From the NCBI GenBank assembly GCA_034433695.1, contig DAOUAK010000116.1:1-22088 (forward strand): DNA of 22,088 nt. Reading direction: 5' to 3'. The translations under genes were made by a program, and so were the position numbers. Of the stretch, positions 10,991-16,542 are shown one piece after another. Below the pieces are notes generated by a model. It was not told the DNA's origin and searched no databases. It was given only the letters and a program-made list of their open reading frames with translations. The first letter of the stretch is position 1. Every line of letters begins with the position of its first letter. This DNA is from JASFBA01 sp034433695. GTDB lineage: Bacteria; Chloroflexota; Chloroflexia; DTKN01.

Positions 10991-11039
10991 CTTCGGCCGT
11001 CTGCCACGGCAGTTGGAACGATCGAGCAATCAATAGCCT

Positions 11040-11055
11040 GGTACGAATTCGTACC
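11040..11055. promoter_or_regulatory. 16-bp perfect palindrome in leader of the acsE operon, candidate operator
   Basis: GGTACGAATTCGTACC is a perfect palindrome about 70-85 bases downstream of the predicted start of the minus-strand operon and about 120 bases upstream of the fhs -35. It could be a dimeric regulator site or an RNA hairpin. Two smaller hairpins flank it: CGGGA/TCCCG (11077-11090) and CTGCC/GGCAG (11001-11012). Confidence 0.5.
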
Positions 11056-11104
11056 GTGTCTCTATGGTCGGGTCGGCGGGAAATATCCCGGTTCGGTTTT
11101 GAAA

Positions 11105-11126
11105 TGAAATGCTCTAACGTTCGACG
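11105..11126. repeat. 22-bp imperfect direct repeat, right copy
   Basis: This partner of 5654-5675 (18 of 22 identical) lies just at the predicted transcription start of the acsE operon. The two copies are in the same orientation, 5.4 kb apart, and enclose exactly the five-gene operon. Confidence 0.35.
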
Positions 11127-11132
11127 GTGCTT

Positions 11133-11161
11133 AGTATACCACAGTCCGGGGCAGAAGGCAA
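11133..11161 (-). promoter_or_regulatory. Predicted promoter of the kinase-regulator-acsE operon
   Basis: On the minus strand TATACT (11133-11138) lies 17 bases from TTGCCT (11156-11161). Transcription would start near 11126 and leave a leader of about 136 bases before ATG 10990, containing the 16-bp palindrome. Confidence 0.6.
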
Positions 11162-11171
11162 AACGACGAAT

Positions 11172-11200
11172 TTGCACTTTTGGGCACAATAAGGTAAAAT
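11172..11200 (+). promoter_or_regulatory. Predicted promoter of fhs
   Basis: TTGCAC (11172-11177) and TAAAAT (11195-11200) are 17 bases apart. The start would be near 11207, 47 bases before the fhs ATG. The divergent acsE-operon promoter is only 10 bases away, so one regulator could act on both. Confidence 0.65.
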
Positions 11201-11253
11201 AGAGATTACTTTGCGTCCGGAAGCCCGGTTGAAGAAGAAAAAGGAGTGAGACC

Positions 11254-13089
11254 ATGGCCACTATACCCAGCGATCTGGAGATCGCCCAGGCCGCCCAACT
11301 GAAGCCGATCGTCGAGATCGCCGCTTCTGTGGGTCTGACCGAGGACGACCTGGACCTGTACGGCCGCTACAAGGCCAAGGTCCATCTGGACGTTCTACAA
11401 CGGTTGGCCGGCCGGCCCGACGGCAAGTACGTGGACGTCACCGCCATCACCCCGACGCCGTTGGGCGAAGGCAAGACGGTGACGACCATTGGCCTCAGCC
11501 AGGCCCTGGGCTACATCGGCAAGAAGGTCTTTACCTGTATCCGCCAGCCTTCCATGGGCCCGACCTTCGGCATCAAAGGAGGCGCGGCCGGCGGCGGCTA
11601 CTCCCAGGTGGTGCCGATGGAGGATTTTAACCTCCACCTCACCGGCGACATCCACGCCGTGGGGGTGGCCCACAACCTGCTGGCCGCGGCCATTGATGCC
11701 CGCATCCTTCACGAACGGGAATTGACCGACGAGCAATTGGCCCGCTTTTGCCCGGAGATTCCCCGCCTGAACATCGACCCCGACTCTATCCTCTGGAACC
11801 GGGTCGTGGATGTAAGCGACCGGGCCCTGCGCAATATCGTCATCGGACTGAAAGCCGGCCAGGCCGATGCCCCCCTCCCCGCCGGAAGCACGCTACGGGA
11901 GGTCGTGGCCCAGTTGCCCGAAAGCACCGACGGCGTCCCCCGCCTGGGGGGCTACGACATCACCGTCGCCTCCGAAATTATGGCCATCCTGGCCCTGGTG
12001 GACGGCTACCGGGGGCTCGCCGACCTCCGGGAGCGGCTGGGTCGCATCGTCTGGGGCTTTTCCAGGGACGGGCGCCCACTCACGGCCGAGGACCTTCGGG
12101 TGGCCGGGGCCATGACCGTCCTGATGAAGGACGCCCTGATGCCCAACCTGATGCAGACGCTGGAGGGCACTCCCGCCTTTGTCCATGCCGGCCCCTTCGC
12201 CAACATCGCCCATGGCAACTCCTCCATCATCGCCGATCAGATCGCCCTCAAACTCGTTGGGCCGGACGGCTATGTGGTCACCGAATCCGGCTTCGGCGCC
12301 GACTGCGGGATGGAAAAGTTCTTCAACATCAAGTGCCGCTATTCCGGCCTCATCCCGAACGGCGTCGTCCTGGTCTGTTCCATCCGCGCCCTGAAGATGC
12401 ACGGCGGCGGTCCGGAGGTCATCCCGGGCCGGCCTTTGCACCCGGCCTATACCGAGGAGAACATCGAACTCCTCCGCCAGGGCCTGCCCAACCTGATTCG
12501 GCACGTGGAAAACGTCCAGAAGTTCGGGGTGCCGGTGGTGGTGGCCATCAACCGCTTCACCAGCGACACCGAGCGGGAGATCGAAACCGTCCGGGAAGCG
12601 GCCTTGCAGGCCGGAGCCTTTGACGTGGTCCTCAGCGAGGTCTGGGCCAAGGGCGGTCCGGGCGGTGCTGCCCTGGCCGAAGCCGTGGTCCGGGCCTGCG
12701 AGCAGCCCAACGGCTTCCGTTTCCTCTATCCGCTGGACATCCCCATCAAGGAGAAGATCGAGATCATCGCCCGGGAGATCTACGGGGCCGATGGGGTGGA
12801 CTACCTCCCGGAGGCAGAGCGCAAGATCGAACTCTACACCCGCATGGGCTACGACCGGCTGCCGCTGTGCATGGCCAAGACCCATCTCTCCCTCACCCAT
12901 GACCCGAAGGTGAAGGGCGCTCCGCGCGGCTGGCGGTTGCCCATCCGCGACGTCCGGGCCAGCGTTGGGGCCGGGTTCCTCTACCCGCTCTGTGGGGCGA
13001 TGCGCACCATGCCCGGACTTCCCAGCCGGCCGGCCTTTGTGGACGTGGATATCGACCTGAAGACGGGCAAGGTCGTGGGCCTGTTCTAG
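11254..13089 (+). CDS. fhs: Formate-tetrahydrofolate ligase
   Basis: This enzyme joins formate to tetrahydrofolate using ATP, the entry step of the Wood-Ljungdahl methyl branch; it also supplies formyl groups for biosynthesis. Almost the whole family pattern is visible: AITPTPLGEGKTVTTIGLSQ (P-loop GEGKT 71-75), QPSMGPTFGIKGGAAGGGYS, MEDFNLHLTGDIHAV, FANIAHGNSSIIAD, VTESGFGADCGMEKFFNIKC and LPLCMAKTHLSLTHDP near the C-terminus. AAGGAG lies seven bases before ATG 11254. It has 611 residues, longer than the ~556-residue clostridial enzymes but without an obvious extra domain. It is monocistronic between a divergent promoter and hairpins at 13114-13195. Its partner acsE lies on the divergent operon, so both methyl-branch genes share this regulatory region. 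Confidence 0.97.
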   Translation: MATIPSDLEIAQAAQLKPIVEIAASVGLTEDDLDLYGRYKAKVHLDVLQRLAGRPDGKYVDVTAITPTPLGEGKTVTTIGLSQALGYIGKKVFTCIRQPSMGPTFGIKGGAAGGGYSQVVPMEDFNLHLTGDIHAVGVAHNLLAAAIDARILHERELTDEQLARFCPEIPRLNIDPDSILWNRVVDVSDRALRNIVIGLKAGQADAPLPAGSTLREVVAQLPESTDGVPRLGGYDITVASEIMAILALVDGYRGLADLRERLGRIVWGFSRDGRPLTAEDLRVAGAMTVLMKDALMPNLMQTLEGTPAFVHAGPFANIAHGNSSIIADQIALKLVGPDGYVVTESGFGADCGMEKFFNIKCRYSGLIPNGVVLVCSIRALKMHGGGPEVIPGRPLHPAYTEENIELLRQGLPNLIRHVENVQKFGVPVVVAINRFTSDTEREIETVREAALQAGAFDVVLSEVWAKGGPGGAALAEAVVRACEQPNGFRFLYPLDIPIKEKIEIIAREIYGADGVDYLPEAERKIELYTRMGYDRLPLCMAKTHLSLTHDPKVKGAPRGWRLPIRDVRASVGAGFLYPLCGAMRTMPGLPSRPAFVDVDIDLKTGKVVGLF

Positions 13090-13113
13090 CGGAAATCCAC
13101 GCCGTTCATGGAA

Positions 13114-13136
13114 ACGGCCGGGAACCTCCCGGCCGT
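13114..13136 (+). terminator. Strong hairpin after fhs
   Basis: A perfect 10-bp stem (ACGGCCGGGA/TCCCGGCCGT) with a three-base loop begins 24 bases after the fhs stop. There is no T-run after it, so it may stabilise the 3' end or act as a factor-assisted terminator rather than a classic intrinsic one. Confidence 0.55.
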
Positions 13137-13150
13137 CATAGGCAATATCT

Positions 13151-13195
13151 ATCCATCCCGTAGGGGCGGAATTTCCCCACCCCTACGGGATGGAT
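13151..13195. repeat. 16-bp inverted repeat between convergent genes, bidirectional terminator or dispersed palindrome
   Basis: The arms ATCCATCCCGTAGGGG (13151-13166) and their exact reverse complement (13180-13195) enclose 13 bases that are partly self-complementary. It sits between convergent fhs and the zinc-protein gene, 33 bases past the stop of the latter. The GTAGGGGCG core resembles dispersed intergenic palindromes I associate with Chloroflexi and cyanobacteria, but I cannot count copies here. Confidence 0.6.
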
Positions 13196-13228
13196 GTTGC
13201 GCCCGGGTTGAGATGCTCCCCCTCTTTC

Positions 13229-13426
13229 TCAGGAGATCGGGGGGTTCTCGCGGAATTTGAATTCTTCTTCCAGCGAGGCGCGGCCGATGTCGGTGCGGCC
13301 GGCACAGTCCAGGCTGCGGCTGTCTTCAAAGGCGCAAGCCTCGCTGCAGTAAATCCGTCGGCCACGCCGCACGCCCTCGCCCACAACCTCCTCGCCGCAG
13401 TAGGCGCAGACCACTTTCTCACCCAT
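13229..13426 (-). CDS. Small metallothionein-like/zinc-ribbon protein
   Basis: A 65-residue protein. CAYCGEEVV near the N-terminus (Cys pair C-x2-C) is followed by RRGRRIYCSEACAFED (C-x3-C) and one further Cys in SLDCAGRTDIG. The YCSEACA block is the hallmark of bacterial metallothioneins and related treble-clef zinc fingers. The usual dense C-terminal Cys cluster is missing and the tail is acidic, so zinc binding is likely but large metal storage is not. The start is ATG 13426 with GAGGAGG seven bases upstream. It is the third gene after the ferritin-like protein and rubredoxin, 58 bases behind the latter, which suggests a metal or redox stress role (inference). Confidence 0.8.
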   Translation of the reverse strand: MGEKVVCAYCGEEVVGEGVRRGRRIYCSEACAFEDSRSLDCAGRTDIGRASLEEEFKFRENPPIS

Positions 13427-13484
13427 CGTCCGACCTCCTCGCTTCCGGCCGCCTTCGGCAGAGGAAAGGCAGCCGGAGGACGTT

Positions 13485-13646
13485 TTACCGGGCCTTTTCG
13501 AACATGTCTTTTCCGGCCCCACACTGGGGACAGACCCAGTCCTCGGGCAGGTCCTCAAAGGGTGTCCCCGGAGGGATGCCGCCATCGGGATCGCCCTTTT
13601 CCGGATCGTAGATGTATCCACAGGCCATGCATTCCCATTTGTCCAT
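13485..13646 (-). CDS. Rubredoxin
   Basis: Rubredoxins are small one-iron electron carriers. This one has 53 residues, the standard size, with CMACGYIYDPEKGDPDGGI (C6, C9) and LPEDWVCPQCGAGKDMFE (C39, C42): the four Cys iron ligands, the conserved aromatic YIYD and the DWVCPxCGAGK block are all present. GGAGG lies five bases before ATG 13646. It is encoded 74 bases after the ferritin-like gene. Together they reproduce, as two proteins, the two domains of rubrerythrin, so it probably passes electrons to that di-iron protein. Confidence 0.97.
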   Translation of the reverse strand: MDKWECMACGYIYDPEKGDPDGGIPPGTPFEDLPEDWVCPQCGAGKDMFEKAR

Positions 13647-13665
13647 CTTTGCCTCCGTTGTACCT

Positions 13666-13677
13666 TGGAACGTTCCA
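13666..13677. promoter_or_regulatory. 12-bp palindrome upstream of rubredoxin
   Basis: TGGAACGTTCCA is a perfect palindrome in the gap between the ferritin-like gene and rubredoxin, 20 bases before the rubredoxin ATG. It could be a small operator or chance; no separate promoter is obvious. Confidence 0.25.
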
Positions 13678-13720
13678 CGCTCGGCACGAGTCCACGCAAG
13701 GCCGCGCTTGTACTGGATGG

Positions 13721-14230
13721 CTAGGGGCCGATGTGCATCAGTTCTTCCCCTAGATGGAAGGTTTCTACCTGGTAATAGGAAGGGTAGCGCTGGATGAGTT
13801 CGAACTCGCCGCGCAGGAGTTCATAGTGGCCGCGTTCCATGCGGCTCAGGTAGATCAGGGTAGCGCGGGAGTTTTCCTCTTCGGCTCGGCCGGCCTGGTC
13901 TCGATAGAACTCTTCGGAGAGACGCTCCGCTTCCATCGCCAGGCGGAAAAGTTCAGGCACGGGAGTGTCTTCCTGCAATGCGGCCTGGAGGGTGGGGACA
14001 AGGGAACGGGCCGGCAGGATCAACTCCACCCCGGGGAAACGCCGAGCATAAAGTTCCTCCAGGATACGACGGTGCTTTTCTTCCTCCTGAACCAGGAACT
14101 CGAGCCGCCCGCGCAGGTCCCGGTTGACCACCTGGGCCTGCATGTGCCGGTACAGATTGGCTGCCTCGACCTCGGAGCGAATCGCCACACCCAGGATTTC
14201 CAGCGGTGTCCACTCGGTAGCGGTGTCCAT
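13721..14230 (-). CDS. Ferritin-like (rubrerythrin-type) di-iron protein
   Basis: A 169-residue four-helix protein. Helix 1 has AIRSEVEAANLYRHM (E20, seven residues before Tyr) and helix 2 EEEKHRRILEELY (E50-x-x-H53). The second half repeats the pattern with AMEAERLSEEFYRDQ and RMERGHYELL (E-x-x-H). This is the paired E...ExxH signature of the rubrerythrin-like ferritin fold, which binds two irons and commonly reduces hydrogen peroxide. The C-terminal rubredoxin domain of true rubrerythrins is absent; a separate rubredoxin gene follows. ATG 14230 has AAAGGA seven bases upstream. It is first in a three-gene operon with its own promoter at 14269-14297. Exact activity (peroxidase, iron storage or other) is not settled. 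Confidence 0.88.
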   Translation of the reverse strand: MDTATEWTPLEILGVAIRSEVEAANLYRHMQAQVVNRDLRGRLEFLVQEEEKHRRILEELYARRFPGVELILPARSLVPTLQAALQEDTPVPELFRLAMEAERLSEEFYRDQAGRAEEENSRATLIYLSRMERGHYELLRGEFELIQRYPSYYQVETFHLGEELMHIGP

Positions 14231-14268
14231 TAGCCATTCCTTTCGATGCACAGTCGGTACACGAAAAC

Positions 14269-14297
14269 AGTTTACCACGAAACCGCCCGGTGGTCAA
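14269..14297 (-). promoter_or_regulatory. Predicted promoter of the ferritin-rubredoxin operon
   Basis: On the minus strand TTGACC (14292-14297) and TAAACT (14269-14274) are 17 bases apart. The start would be near 14262, giving a leader of about 30 bases. An inverted repeat lies just upstream (14314-14346). Confidence 0.65.
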
Positions 14298-14313
14298 ACT
14301 CCCCTGTCCATTA

Positions 14314-14346
14314 GGTTGGAATAACCGTATGGCACATTATTCAACC
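14314..14346. promoter_or_regulatory. Inverted repeat upstream of ferritin-operon promoter, candidate operator
   Basis: GGTTGGAATAA (14314-14324) and TTATTCAACC (14337-14346) are complementary over 10 pairs with one bulged base. The position, 17 bases upstream of the -35 of a probable peroxide/iron-response operon, suits an activator or repressor site. Confidence 0.4.
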
Positions 14347-14467
14347 GTTTAGAAAATTCTATCCTTTGACGGGGCGGTCCATCGCCCTTGCCCGTAACTT
14401 GCCGTTGTATCCTGCCGGCCGGCCAGATCACCGACCGGGTTGCCCCATTTTTGCAACCTGGAAGGCG
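14347..14467. other. Non-coding stretch between divergent promoters
   Basis: I see no gene here. The only structure is GGTTGC/GCAACC (14438-14443 and 14453-14458), ending nine bases before the -35 of the transporter promoter, a weak operator candidate. The whole gap between the ferritin-like gene and the binding-protein gene (14231-14776) otherwise holds the promoters, the short ORF and the leader listed separately. Confidence 0.4.
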
Positions 14468-14495
14468 TTGACTTCTTTCTGTTTCCTGATATAAT
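14468..14495 (+). promoter_or_regulatory. Strong predicted promoter of the peptide-type ABC importer operon
   Basis: TTGACT (14468-14473) and a perfect TATAAT (14490-14495) are 16 bases apart, with an extended -10 TG at 14487-14488. Transcription would start near 14502, leaving about 275 bases of leader before the binding-protein ATG. Confidence 0.8.
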
Positions 14496-14524
14496 GGAGT
14501 TAGCCGTAGAGGAAGCGACACGAT

Positions 14525-14590
14525 ATGATGAGGGCTTACGCAGTTTGGGCACTTTTGGCGCCGTTATGGTATGACAATCTGCCCAGATAG
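14525..14590 (+). CDS. Short leader ORF, 21 residues, hydrophobic
   Basis: A small ORF opens about 23 bases after the predicted transcription start. GAGGAAG (14509-14515) precedes two adjacent ATGs (14525, 14528) by 9 and 12 bases. The peptide is mostly hydrophobic with two Trp, starting MMRAYAVWALLAPLW, and ends at TAG 14588-14590. It overlaps the TTTGGGCA arm of the leader pairing, so ribosomes on it would change leader folding. It could be a regulatory leader peptide, a tiny membrane peptide or chance. Protein status is unproven. Confidence 0.35.
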   Translation: MMRAYAVWALLAPLWYDNLPR

Positions 14591-14708
14591 CCGCGCCGCT
14601 GACGCGCAGGCTGAGAGAAGGTTCCTTTTCCGGTGTGACCAACGAAAGGAGGTGATGTCTATCGTCTGAGAGGGTCTTGGCCGGGGGCTTTGCCTTCGGC
14701 TCCGGACT

Positions 14709-14750
14709 TCCCGGGAAAGGCCTCTTCTATCGAAGGGGCTTCTCCTGGGA
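14709..14750 (+). promoter_or_regulatory. 18-bp leader hairpin just before the binding-protein ribosome binding site
   Basis: From TCCC (14709-14712) to GGGA (14747-14750) the strand folds into an 18-pair stem with one mismatch (14717/14742), three G-U pairs and a TATC loop (14728-14731). It ends 10 bases before AAGGAGG. It has no T-run, so it is not an intrinsic terminator; it is more likely an mRNA-stabilising or translation-control element. Confidence 0.6.
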
Positions 14751-14776
14751 CGAGTTCAACAAGGAGGATTGTCCCG

Positions 14777-16462
14777 ATGAAAGGCACCCGTGTGTACGGC
14801 CTTGGGGTTGTGTTCCTTCTCGCCGCCATCCTCGGCGCCTGTGCCCCGCAGCCTGCTGCTCCTACTCCGGTCCCCGCCACAGCGGTTCCTCCAACGGCCA
14901 CTCCGGTCCCCACACCCAAGAAGGTGACCTTTATCTGGACCCAGGAGTTCGATACCCTGAACCCCCTCTACACGAACATGTGGTTTTCCTCGATCACCTT
15001 CCAGATCTGGAACTGCTGGGCCTGGGACTTTGACGACGGGCTGAACCCTCACCCGGTCCTGGTCAAGGAGATGCCCTCGCTCGAGAATGGCGGCATCTCC
15101 GCCGACGGCAAGACGATCACCCTGAAACTGCGCGAGGACATCGTCTGGTCCGATGGCACACCGATCACCTCCGAAGACTTTGTTTTCACCCACAAGATGA
15201 CCCTTGACCCAAAGAACGCCGTGGCTACCACCTATCCGCACGACCTCTTCGAGATCGAAGCCCCCGATGCTCGCACCGTGGTGATAAAGTTCCAGGAGCC
15301 CTTCGCCGCCTGGCAGGGCACCCTCTGGCACGGCCTGCTTCCCAAGCACATCCTGGAGCCGGTCTACCAGAAAGACGGCACGCTCGACAACGCCGACTGG
15401 AACCGCAACCCGACGGTAGGCTGTGGCCCCTTTGTCTTCGTCGAGTGGAAGTCGGCCAACTATGCCCGGTTCGTGGCCAACGAAAAGTACTGGCTGGGCC
15501 GACCCAAGATTGACGAGATCACCATCCGTTTCGTCCCCGACGACGCCGCCCAGATCGCCGCCCTCAAGGCCGGCGAAGGCGACCTGGGCACCTTTATCGC
15601 CTACACCGACATCCCCGACCTGCAGAAGGCCAACGTCCGGATGGTCACCGCCTTCTCCGGATATAACGAGGGCATCTATTTCTATCTGCACCCGGAAAAG
15701 GGCCACCCGGCTCTCCAGGACGTCCGCGTCCGCCAGGCCATCGCCCTGGCCACCGACCGCGCTTCGCTCGTCCGGGACCTCCTTCTGGGCCTGACCCAAC
15801 CGGCCTCTACCGACTACGACAATACCCCCTGGGTGGACCCGACCATCCAGCCCTGGCCGTATGACCCCGAACGGGCCAAGGCCCTCCTGGATGAGGCCGG
15901 CTGGAAGGATACCGACGGCGACGGCGTCCGCGACAAGGACGGGGTGAAACTGGAACTCGACTATGGCACCACCATCCGCGAGGTGCGCCGCTCCACCCAG
16001 GCCGTCTTCCAGCAGCAACTGGCCGCCGTCGGCATCAAGGTGAATCTGCTCAACTATGATTCGGACCTCTACTTCTCCGGCTTCGGCCAGGGCGGTCCGT
16101 GTGCTACCGGCCAACTGGACATGTTCGAGTACTCCACCGTCGCCGGTGGCTTTCCCGACCCCGATACCTCGGAGTGGTACTGCGACCAGATTCCCAGCGA
16201 GGAATCGCCCGAAGGGTCCAACTGGCAGGCCGTTTGCGATCCCGAACTGGAAAGCCTCCTGAAACTCCAGGCCACCCAGGTGGACTTCAAGGAGCGTCAG
16301 CAGACCTGGTGGAAGATCACCCGCATGATCTACGACAAGGTCTACTGGCTGGGGCTCTGGCAGGACCCGGACATCTGGGCGGTGGGCCCCCGCCCGCAGA
16401 ATGTCCGGCTTTCGGGGGCTACCCCCTTCTTCAACATTATGGAGTGGGATGTCGCTCCATAG
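14777..16462 (+). CDS. ABC importer solute-binding lipoprotein, family 5 (peptide/nickel type)
   Basis: This is the extracytoplasmic binding protein of the importer. Residues 1-21 are a lipoprotein signal (basic MKGTR, hydrophobic core, lipobox LGAC with C22 as the lipidated Cys). A Pro/Thr/Ala-rich linker to about residue 48 would tether it to the membrane outer face. The mature domain shows the family-5 pattern: EFDTLNPLY, LKLREDIVWSDGTPITSEDF, GPFVFVEW, DVRVRQAIALATDRASLV, YDPERAKALLDEAGW and RPQNVRLSG near the end. A DTDGDGVRDKDG loop resembles a calcium-binding turn. AAGGAGG precedes ATG 14777 by nine bases. An in-frame ATG at 14690 is rejected because it lies before the hairpin and ruins the signal peptide. 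561 residues is normal. The ligand (oligopeptide, dipeptide, sugar or metal complex) cannot be told from sequence. Confidence 0.95.
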   Translation: MKGTRVYGLGVVFLLAAILGACAPQPAAPTPVPATAVPPTATPVPTPKKVTFIWTQEFDTLNPLYTNMWFSSITFQIWNCWAWDFDDGLNPHPVLVKEMPSLENGGISADGKTITLKLREDIVWSDGTPITSEDFVFTHKMTLDPKNAVATTYPHDLFEIEAPDARTVVIKFQEPFAAWQGTLWHGLLPKHILEPVYQKDGTLDNADWNRNPTVGCGPFVFVEWKSANYARFVANEKYWLGRPKIDEITIRFVPDDAAQIAALKAGEGDLGTFIAYTDIPDLQKANVRMVTAFSGYNEGIYFYLHPEKGHPALQDVRVRQAIALATDRASLVRDLLLGLTQPASTDYDNTPWVDPTIQPWPYDPERAKALLDEAGWKDTDGDGVRDKDGVKLELDYGTTIREVRRSTQAVFQQQLAAVGIKVNLLNYDSDLYFSGFGQGGPCATGQLDMFEYSTVAGGFPDPDTSEWYCDQIPSEESPEGSNWQAVCDPELESLLKLQATQVDFKERQQTWWKITRMIYDKVYWLGLWQDPDIWAVGPRPQNVRLSGATPFFNIMEWDVAP

Positions 16463-16482
16463 TGACGGATGGCGACAGGGTA

Positions 16483-16524
16483 TGGCCGGGAGGGACGCGA
16501 TGAATCCTGCGCTCCTCCCGGCCA
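16483..16524 (+). terminator. Intercistronic hairpin between binding protein and permease
   Basis: A perfect 11-bp GC-rich stem (TGGCCGGGAGG/CCTCCCGGCCA) with a 20-base loop that can pair further. There is no T-run. In such operons a hairpin here usually protects the binding-protein mRNA and lowers expression of the membrane genes; that role is inferred. Confidence 0.55.
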
Positions 16525-16542
16525 ACCCGAACGGGGTATCCG

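Larger units (their letters stand above)
14502..14776 (+). promoter_or_regulatory. Long structured 5' leader of the ABC importer, candidate cis-regulatory RNA
   Basis: This is the transcribed but largely non-coding ~275 bases before the solute-binding protein. It holds a 21-codon ORF, a long-range pairing (TTTGGGCA with TGCCCAGA), an isolated near-perfect Shine-Dalgarno (GAAAGGAGGTGAT, 14644-14656) before a four-codon ORF, and a strong hairpin at 14709-14750. GGGAC (14747-14751) can also pair with GTCCC (14771-14775), enclosing the real ribosome binding site (AAGGAGG, 14761-14767). The two folds share bases and exclude each other. I do not recognise the conserved cores of TPP, lysine, cobalamin or SAM riboswitches or a T-box. 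Confidence 0.55.

Noticed and set aside
14505..14560. Lysine riboswitch suggested by AGAGGAAGC and the nearby lysine-dehydrogenase-like gene
   Set aside because: AGAGGNGC carries an extra base and the later conserved segments of the lysine aptamer are not found.
14600..14640. TPP riboswitch suggested by GGCTGAGAG in the importer leader
   Set aside because: The rest of the conserved core (the AACCUGAU...CCAGCGUAGGGA part) is absent.
14677..15033. A TTG-started frame through the leader into the binding-protein gene
   Set aside because: It runs out of frame under the lipoprotein signal and resembles no family; the leader hairpin explains the sequence better.
14756..16525. A 589-codon minus-strand frame opposite the solute-binding protein
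   Set aside because: Shadow of the binding-protein gene with no recognisable domain.
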